64,000 nucleotides of DNA from Anarhynchus alexandrinus. Its lineage: Eukaryota > Chordata > Aves > Charadriiformes > Charadriidae. The notes beneath the pieces were generated by a model that had not been told where the DNA came from, did not search any database, and worked only from the letters and a program-made list of their open reading frames with translations. Location of the stretch: the NCBI GenBank assembly GCA_008711295.1, contig VUYV01000042.1:1939834-2003833 (forward strand). Direction: 5' to 3'. The position numbers and the translations under genes are program-made. The first letter of the stretch is position 1. The number at the start of each line of letters is the position of its first letter. Positions 63,701-64,000 of the stretch are shown here, in pieces.

Positions 63701-63844
63701 CTGGAGGGAGGAGGTAAGGGAAAAAAAATGGAAAGCTGTGTAATATGCACTATGGTACAACACGGGGACTGGAGACAGAAGTTCAACATACCGATCTTGA
63801 CTGCCGGTGGTGAGGTTGTCACAGCAACCATAATGCAGCTTCAT
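3611..63844 (-). CDS. GRAMD4: GRAMD4 gene model: GRAM domain-containing protein 4, 18 firm coding exons plus one candidate first exon
   Basis: Reverse-strand gene. Coding exons in transcript order: 63844-63792 (candidate), 56879-56669, 47197-47077, 32134-32014, 23522-23461, 21519-21387, 20899-20874, 18825-18734, 17158-17067, 16117-16069, 15226-15155, 13907-13864, 13760-13651, 12375-12221, 8309-8162, 7701-7608, 6536-6452, 4791-4723, 3712-3611. Every junction is GT-AG and phase-consistent. From the Met in [10 protein letters not shown] the product is 578 residues. What is seen: a Lys/Arg-rich start, an acidic Ser-rich stretch, a charged coiled coil at about 80-135, hydrophobic regions at about 227-270 and 337-375, and a GRAM domain at about 447-535. 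Family knowledge: GRAMD4 is an E2F1-induced, membrane-associated pro-apoptotic protein reported at mitochondria; the GRAM fold is PH-like and linked to lipid or membrane binding. The length and near residue-for-residue match to the mammalian protein make the identity secure. The true N-terminus is the open point. Confidence 0.95.
3713..4722 (-). other. GRAMD4: GRAMD4 intron 18
   Basis: About 1.0 kb; nothing recognised. Confidence 0.85.
4723..4791 (-). CDS. GRAMD4: GRAMD4 exon 18: end of GRAM domain
   Basis: 69 bp, phase 0 at both ends, acceptor TTTCTTTTTAG, donor GTGAGT. It encodes residues 523-545 ([20 protein letters not shown], then TQK), matching the mammalian protein as I recall it. Confidence 0.96.
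4792..6451 (-). other. GRAMD4: GRAMD4 intron 17
   Basis: About 1.7 kb. A GC-rich patch (about 4,930-5,190) stands out from the AT-rich surroundings and keeps short ORFs open on both strands, with no recognisable protein. Nothing else was recognised. Confidence 0.8.
6452..6536 (-). CDS. GRAMD4: GRAMD4 exon 17: GRAM domain
   Basis: 85 bp, acceptor GTCTTCAG, donor GTATGT. It encodes residues 495-522: [20 protein letters not shown] then [14 protein letters not shown] is the typical GRAM strand and VIKL.DITDIQK a conserved following block. Confidence 0.96.
6537..7607 (-). other. GRAMD4: GRAMD4 intron 16
   Basis: About 1.1 kb; AT-rich, nothing recognised. Confidence 0.85.
7608..7701 (-). CDS. GRAMD4: GRAMD4 exon 16: GRAM domain
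   Basis: 94 bp, acceptor CTTTTTCAG, donor GTGAGT. It encodes residues 463-493, including [20 protein letters not shown] and [10 protein letters not shown], the central strands of the GRAM (PH-like) fold. Confidence 0.96.
7702..8161 (-). other. GRAMD4: GRAMD4 intron 15
   Basis: 460 bp; nothing recognised. Confidence 0.85.
8162..8309 (-). CDS. GRAMD4: GRAMD4 exon 15: linker and start of GRAM domain
   Basis: 148 bp, acceptor TTTTTCTGCAG, donor GTATTA. It encodes residues 414-462 ([20 protein letters not shown], then [19 protein letters not shown] and [10 protein letters not shown]). [15 protein letters not shown] opens the GRAM domain. Confidence 0.96.
8310..12220 (-). other. GRAMD4: GRAMD4 intron 14
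   Basis: About 3.9 kb. It holds poly-T (9532-9546) and A-rich runs (10602-10634). Overlapping short ORFs around 9,085-9,940 on both strands show no recognised domain. No repeat family was recognised. Confidence 0.8.
12221..12375 (-). CDS. GRAMD4: GRAMD4 exon 14
   Basis: 155 bp, acceptor TTTTTTTCAG, donor GTAAGG. It encodes residues 362-413: [20 protein letters not shown], then [20 protein letters not shown] and [12 protein letters not shown]. The first part ends the second hydrophobic region; [16 protein letters not shown] is a diagnostic GRAMD4 block. Confidence 0.96.
12376..13650 (-). other. GRAMD4: GRAMD4 intron 13
   Basis: About 1.3 kb; AT-rich with short A and T tracts, no recognisable element. 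Confidence 0.85.
13651..13760 (-). CDS. GRAMD4: GRAMD4 exon 13: second hydrophobic region
   Basis: 110 bp, acceptor TTTTGTTTTCAG, donor GTAAAC. It encodes residues 326-361: [20 protein letters not shown], then [16 protein letters not shown]. The stretch from LYITLWAAF onward is hydrophobic and continues into exon 14, giving a long second membrane-associated segment. Confidence 0.95.
13864..13907 (-). CDS. GRAMD4: GRAMD4 exon 12
   Basis: 44 bp, acceptor CTTCTTATGCAG, donor GTAAGT. It encodes [14 protein letters not shown] (residues 311-324) plus two bases of Asn325. It is separated from exon 13 by only 103 bp. Confidence 0.94.
13908..15154 (-). other. GRAMD4: GRAMD4 intron 11
   Basis: About 1.25 kb; no recognisable element. 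Confidence 0.85.
15155..15226 (-). CDS. GRAMD4: GRAMD4 exon 11
   Basis: 72 bp, phase 0 at both ends, acceptor GCCCAAG, donor GTACTG. It encodes residues 287-310 ([24 protein letters not shown]). Both splice sites are weaker than those of neighbouring exons: the acceptor ends in AAG and the donor departs from GTAAGT. Because it is phase 0 on both sides, skipping would keep the frame. Confidence 0.93.
15227..16068 (-). other. GRAMD4: GRAMD4 intron 10
   Basis: 842 bp with a 19-bp near-perfect inverted repeat at 15657-15675 (CTCACTAAG, T, CTTAGTGAG). Otherwise nothing was recognised. Confidence 0.8.
16069..16117 (-). CDS. GRAMD4: GRAMD4 exon 10
   Basis: 49 bp, acceptor CTTCTAG, donor GTAGGT. 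It encodes [16 protein letters not shown] (residues 271-286), identical to the mammalian sequence as I recall it. It is a short linker after the first hydrophobic region. Confidence 0.94.
16118..17066 (-). other. GRAMD4: GRAMD4 intron 9
   Basis: 949 bp of AT-rich sequence; no recognisable element. Confidence 0.85.
17067..17158 (-). CDS. GRAMD4: GRAMD4 exon 9: first hydrophobic region
   Basis: 92 bp, acceptor AATCTGCAG behind a very long T tract, donor GTATTT. It encodes residues 240-269 ([20 protein letters not shown], then [10 protein letters not shown]). This is strongly hydrophobic and compatible with a membrane hairpin or a transmembrane helix pair together with the end of exon 8. Confidence 0.95.
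17159..18733 (-). other. GRAMD4: GRAMD4 intron 8
   Basis: About 1.6 kb. A long A run with one N (17168-17185; a poly-pyrimidine tract on the transcript) abuts the exon 9 acceptor, and a second A-rich run is at 17443-17467. Nothing else was recognised. Confidence 0.85.
17168..17185. repeat. Poly-A run ending in an ambiguous base, next to the exon 9 acceptor
   Basis: An uninterrupted A run followed by N at 17185. On the transcript it is a poly-T tract immediately upstream of the exon 9 3' splice site, so its real length is uncertain. Confidence 0.9.
18734..18825 (-). CDS. GRAMD4: GRAMD4 exon 8: start of first hydrophobic region
   Basis: 92 bp, acceptor CTGTTTAG, donor GTAAGT. It encodes residues 210-239: [20 protein letters not shown] then [10 protein letters not shown]. 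The last ten residues begin the first membrane-associated segment. Confidence 0.95.
18826..20873 (-). other. GRAMD4: GRAMD4 intron 7
   Basis: About 2.0 kb. A GC-richer, pyrimidine-rich patch spans about 19,090-19,740 with overlapping short ORFs on both strands that match nothing I know. No repeat family was recognised. Confidence 0.8.
20874..20899 (-). CDS. GRAMD4: GRAMD4 exon 7: 26-nt microexon
   Basis: 26 bp between acceptor TTATTTTTCAG and donor GTAAGTAC. It encodes LTENMRRL plus the split codons for Arg200 and Lys209. It is required to connect [10 protein letters not shown] to KRGAKPV in frame; skipping it shifts the frame. It is too short to be seen as an ORF, and is found by splice signals and homology. 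Confidence 0.93.
20900..21386 (-). other. GRAMD4: GRAMD4 intron 6
   Basis: 487 bp; no recognisable element. Confidence 0.85.
21387..21519 (-). CDS. GRAMD4: GRAMD4 exon 6
   Basis: 133 bp, strong acceptor CTTCTTTCTTACAG, donor GTAAAT. It encodes residues 157-199: [14 protein letters not shown], then [20 protein letters not shown] and ETEEPLSAR. The motif KWF..(K/R)FGEYVEDF is a GRAMD4 signature. I recall Tyr where this sequence has Cys after KWF in the mammalian protein. Confidence 0.95.
21520..23460 (-). other. GRAMD4: GRAMD4 intron 5
   Basis: About 1.9 kb of AT-rich sequence with one TG dinucleotide repeat (22080-22098). Nothing else was recognised. Confidence 0.85.
22080..22098. repeat. 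TG dinucleotide microsatellite
   Basis: Uninterrupted TG repeats, about nine units, within intron 5. Confidence 0.95.
23461..23522 (-). CDS. GRAMD4: GRAMD4 exon 5
   Basis: 62 bp, acceptor CTTTCTTTGTAG, donor GTAATC. It encodes residues 136-155 ([20 protein letters not shown]), a low-complexity Gln/Pro/Ala linker after the coiled coil. Split codons at both ends give Arg135 and Asp156. It is the least conserved part of the protein relative to mammals. Confidence 0.92.
23805..24477 (+). mobile_element. Solo LTR of an avian endogenous retrovirus-like element
   Basis: 673 bp starting TGTCCTGGTTT and ending AAACCACGACA, an inverted terminal pair matching at 10 of 11 bases with TG...CA ends. Inside are a GGTATTCCATCCCATCTGCC block typical of bird LTRs, a TATATA-like stretch near 24290, an ATTAAA at about 24334, and a pyrimidine-rich 3' part. 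No retroviral genes are attached, so it is a recombination-derived solo LTR. It is antisense to GRAMD4, and its near edge is only 282 bp upstream of the exon 5 acceptor. I see no clean target-site duplication next to it (GTGGA against CACGC), which suggests age or an indistinct edge. Confidence 0.8.
28418..28452. repeat. T-rich GTTTT-type simple sequence
   Basis: T runs interrupted by single or double G within intron 4. Confidence 0.85.
29420..29545 (+). mobile_element. Ancient CR1-type LINE fragment
   Basis: Decayed sequence around GGGCCAGTGTAATCCTTAGG resembles the reverse-transcriptase 3' portion of old amniote CR1/L3 elements, in which a similar motif precedes the conserved duplicated region. 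It has many mismatches and no intact frame. It lies about 0.9 kb left of a second such piece in the same orientation, so both may come from one interrupted copy. Confidence 0.4.
30440..30900 (+). mobile_element. Ancient CR1-type LINE 3' region
   Basis: In order it shows 'AAGGCCTTGGCTAACCCACACTT', a CTGGAACTCTTCAGTCTCGA segment near 30600, and 'AGCACTTTCAAGAGGGGGTT' followed by 'GGATAACAGGTCT'. These match, with divergence, the successive blocks of old amniote CR1 elements. It is plus-oriented, so antisense to GRAMD4. The frame is destroyed. Confidence 0.6.
31976..32021 (-). repeat. Exact 23-bp tandem duplication containing the exon 4 splice donor
   Basis: Two perfect copies, 31976-31998 and 31999-32021, each carrying AAGCAAG|GTAAGATA on the minus strand. 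The proximal donor preserves the GRAMD4 frame. The distal donor (GT at 31990-31989) would retain 23 extra bases and read Lys-Ala-Arg then TAA, ending the protein after about residue 135. Confidence 0.95.
32014..32134 (-). CDS. GRAMD4: GRAMD4 exon 4: coiled-coil core
   Basis: 121 bp, acceptor ATTAACAG, donor GTAAGATA. It encodes residues 96-134, a highly charged heptad-type helix ([20 protein letters not shown], then [19 protein letters not shown]), typical of a coiled coil used for self-association. The donor lies in a 23-bp exact tandem duplication, so a second identical donor sits 23 bp further downstream in the transcript. Confidence 0.95.
32782..32846. repeat. TATA/CACA-type simple sequence
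   Basis: Alternating TA and CA dinucleotides with interruptions, in intron 3. Confidence 0.8.
35035..35790 (+). mobile_element. Possible decayed LTR, unclassified
   Basis: The right part has tandem units built on TCTGGGATGGTTGGGTCCCC / CTCTGGGATCTGTCTGTCC (35680-35760) after CCTTGCCAGGGAGGGTCTGG. That composition resembles the R-U5 part of class I retroviral LTRs in birds. A TAAATA is at about 35601. I cannot set boundaries or find target duplications, so this may be only a local repeat. Confidence 0.35.
40089..40132. repeat. 22-bp tandem duplication
   Basis: Two copies of GTTTGGCARTTAAACAATCC plus CT, differing by one base, in intron 3. Confidence 0.95.
41600..41705 (-). mobile_element. 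Possible MIR/CORE-type SINE remnant
   Basis: On the minus strand, GGTTAGAGCACTTGCCTGG, a GACCTCC block and TTTCTCATCTGTGAA occur in the order of a tRNA-derived amniote SINE (A-box-like head, then a CATCTGT-type core). It is highly diverged and could be coincidence. Confidence 0.3.
45010..45214 (+). mobile_element. CR1 LINE, 5'-truncated 3' end
   Basis: Typical avian CR1 tail: GGAACAGGTTGCCCAGAGGG, CATCCCTGGAAACATTCAAG, GGTTGGACTAGATGACCTTT, ending GATTCTATG. It is truncated to about 200 bp as most copies are, and is antisense to GRAMD4. It is the best-preserved CR1 in the window. Confidence 0.95.
46528..46558. repeat. TA/CA dinucleotide simple repeat
   Basis: TATATATATG followed by a CA run, in intron 3. 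Confidence 0.9.
46928..46981. repeat. 23-bp tandem repeat, 2.3 copies, each with a CACGTG E-box
   Basis: Two exact copies (46928-46950, 46951-46973) plus 8 bases of a third. Each full copy has the palindrome CACGTG. It lies about 100 bp downstream, in transcript sense, of exon 3. Confidence 0.95.
47077..47197 (-). CDS. GRAMD4: GRAMD4 exon 3
   Basis: 121 bp, acceptor TTCTTATAG, donor GTAAGT. It encodes residues 55-94 plus the first base of Gln95, with [20 protein letters not shown] then [20 protein letters not shown]. The second half starts the coiled coil that runs into exon 4. My recollection of the mammalian protein has Phe where this sequence has Ser in NRTES. Confidence 0.95.
49149..49222 (+). 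mobile_element. CR1 LINE fragment
   Basis: Contains GGAGACATTCAAAACCCGCC, TGTGCAACCTGCTGTAGGTG and ATCCTGCTCTGGCAGG, a conserved CR1 3' block of a different subfamily from the other copies. The terminal GATTCTATG is missing. Confidence 0.8.
49291..49345. repeat. ATAAATAC-type simple repeat
   Basis: Repeats of ACATAAATAAAT with an A-rich start, in intron 2. Confidence 0.95.
49408..49990 (+). mobile_element. LTR-like avian interspersed repeat with internal tandem units
   Basis: Starts TGTATTGGGTTTGCATGGCA, a head I recognise from a high-copy bird repeat of LTR-retrotransposon type. It then has degenerate tandem units of about 50-60 bp built on CTGGAGCAGTTCGTGAAGAA / CTGCAGCTCATGGGAAGGAC, then a purine-rich GAGTGTGAGGAGGAAGG stretch. 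Higher GC than its surroundings. The long minus-strand ORF over it (49403-50041) and the plus-strand one (49716-50198) simply reflect the repeat units. Exact family and right edge are uncertain. Confidence 0.65.
51795..52041 (+). mobile_element. CR1 LINE 3' end with internal deletion
   Basis: Starts near GGCCTGTAGTGATAGGACAA and ends CCATGATTCTT. Compared with the copy at 45010 it jumps from GGAACAGGTTA to AAGGTCAGGTTGGAGGGG, so about 40 bases of the normal block are lost. Antisense to GRAMD4. Confidence 0.92.
56669..56879 (-). CDS. GRAMD4: GRAMD4 exon 2: conserved N-terminus with [10 protein letters not shown] start
   Basis: 211 bp, acceptor TTGCAG, donor GTAAGT. It encodes a basic lead-in ([16 protein letters not shown]), then [18 protein letters not shown] and an acidic Ser-rich segment with ESPNASDTE and [14 protein letters not shown]. 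The Met of MLKKLDK is the start of the 578-residue form and has A at -3. The frame stays open from that Met back through the acceptor, so the 16 residues before it are coding if an upstream exon supplies a start. The segment is likely cytosolic and disordered. Confidence 0.95.
57209..57292. repeat. CAAA/CCCAAA simple repeat
   Basis: A and C only over about 84 bases, in intron 1. Confidence 0.95.
57663..57715. repeat. GTTTT and poly-T run with an ambiguous base
   Basis: GTTTT units grading into a T run of about 20 that ends in N at 57715. It is complementary in composition to the CAAA repeat 370 bp to the left. Confidence 0.9.
63792..63844 (-). CDS. GRAMD4: Candidate first coding exon of GRAMD4 (exon 1), alternative N-terminus
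   Basis: On the minus strand an ATG at 63844-63842 opens 17 codons ([17 protein letters not shown]) plus two bases CG, followed by a good donor GTATGT. The next exon begins with A in the phase that makes CGA (Arg), so the reading frame joins perfectly to [12 protein letters not shown]. An in-frame TAG sits at 63866-63868, so this ATG is the first in its frame. The start context is weak (T at -3), and a 12-codon upstream ORF (63854-63819) overlaps the ATG out of frame. Joined to exon 2 it would add 34 residues and give a 612-residue protein. This is inferred from phase and splice signals only; I cannot show expression. Confidence 0.55.
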
Positions 63845-64000
63845 GAATATGCATGATGCTAAAATCTATTTTTTTCCCCAAAAGAGACTAACGTGTCATT
63901 CAGCTCACAACATGAAGCTGCCTGGGAGACGAATCGGGGTTGTACAATAAAAGTGACTTGTCTTCAAAACCTTCACAGCTCAGCTGCTGCAGACAGGAGG
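63845..64000 (-). promoter_or_regulatory. Possible 5' UTR or promoter-proximal sequence upstream of candidate exon 1
   Basis: If the ATG at 63844 is used, this is the leader or its immediate upstream region. It holds an out-of-frame upstream ATG at 63854-63852 whose ORF ends at 63819. It also has an octamer-like ATATGCATGA motif at 63848-63857 on the plus strand. It is not CpG-rich and has no clear TATA box at a proper distance. The transcription start is not identifiable and may lie beyond the window. Confidence 0.25.

Larger units (their letters stand above)
56880..63791 (-). other. GRAMD4: Intron 1 (if candidate exon 1 is real); otherwise sequence upstream of the first firm exon
   Basis: About 6.9 kb bounded by GTATGT at the candidate donor and TTGTTTCTTGCAG at the exon 2 acceptor. 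It holds a CAAA-type simple repeat (57209-57292), a GTTTT/poly-T run ending in an N (57663-57715), and scattered A/T tracts. I see no other exon and no recognisable mobile element. Confidence 0.5.

Overview
This is a stretch of vertebrate, almost certainly avian, nuclear DNA. It is AT-rich and intron-dominated. It carries young CR1 LINE 3' ends with the bird-type ATTCTATG tail (45.0 kb and 51.8 kb), a solo LTR of the TGTCCTGGTTT...CACGACA type common in bird genomes, and older amniote CR1 remnants. There are no bacterial-type operons, CRISPR arrays or intact mobile elements. No tRNA or rRNA gene was recognised.

One gene accounts for essentially the whole window: GRAMD4 (GRAM domain-containing protein 4, the 'death-inducing protein'), on the minus strand. 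I reconstructed 18 coding exons from 56,879 down to the stop codon at 3,611. All have AG acceptors and GT donors, all phases match, and they sum to exactly 578 codons plus stop from the conserved internal Met, which is the length I recall for the mammalian protein. A further upstream exon at 63,792-63,844 (new Met, good donor, matching phase, in-frame stop just upstream) would give a 612-residue form; it is a candidate, not proven. Protein order is: acidic/Ser-rich N-terminus, coiled coil (about 80-135), two hydrophobic regions (about 227-270 and 337-375), a linker, the GRAM domain (about 447-535) and a short Ser-rich tail.

Layout from left to right: 1-3,610 is the presumed GRAMD4 3' UTR and downstream sequence, with a plus-strand AATAAA at 33-38 that may belong to a convergent neighbour (CERK is expected from mammalian gene order). 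From 3,611 to 23,522 the exons are dense and cover the GRAM domain, membrane region and pre-membrane region. From 23,523 to 47,076 there are two large introns with a solo LTR, ancient CR1, a young CR1 and a possible second LTR remnant. From 47,077 to 56,879 lie exons 2-3, separated by an intron with an LTR-like repeat and two CR1 fragments. From 56,880 to the end is intron 1 plus the candidate first exon.

The most distinctive local feature is an exact 23-bp tandem duplication across the 5' splice site of exon 4 (31,976-32,021). It creates two identical donors, and using the distal one adds an immediate in-frame stop. I found no new biological system here; the rest is ordinary intron and old repeats.
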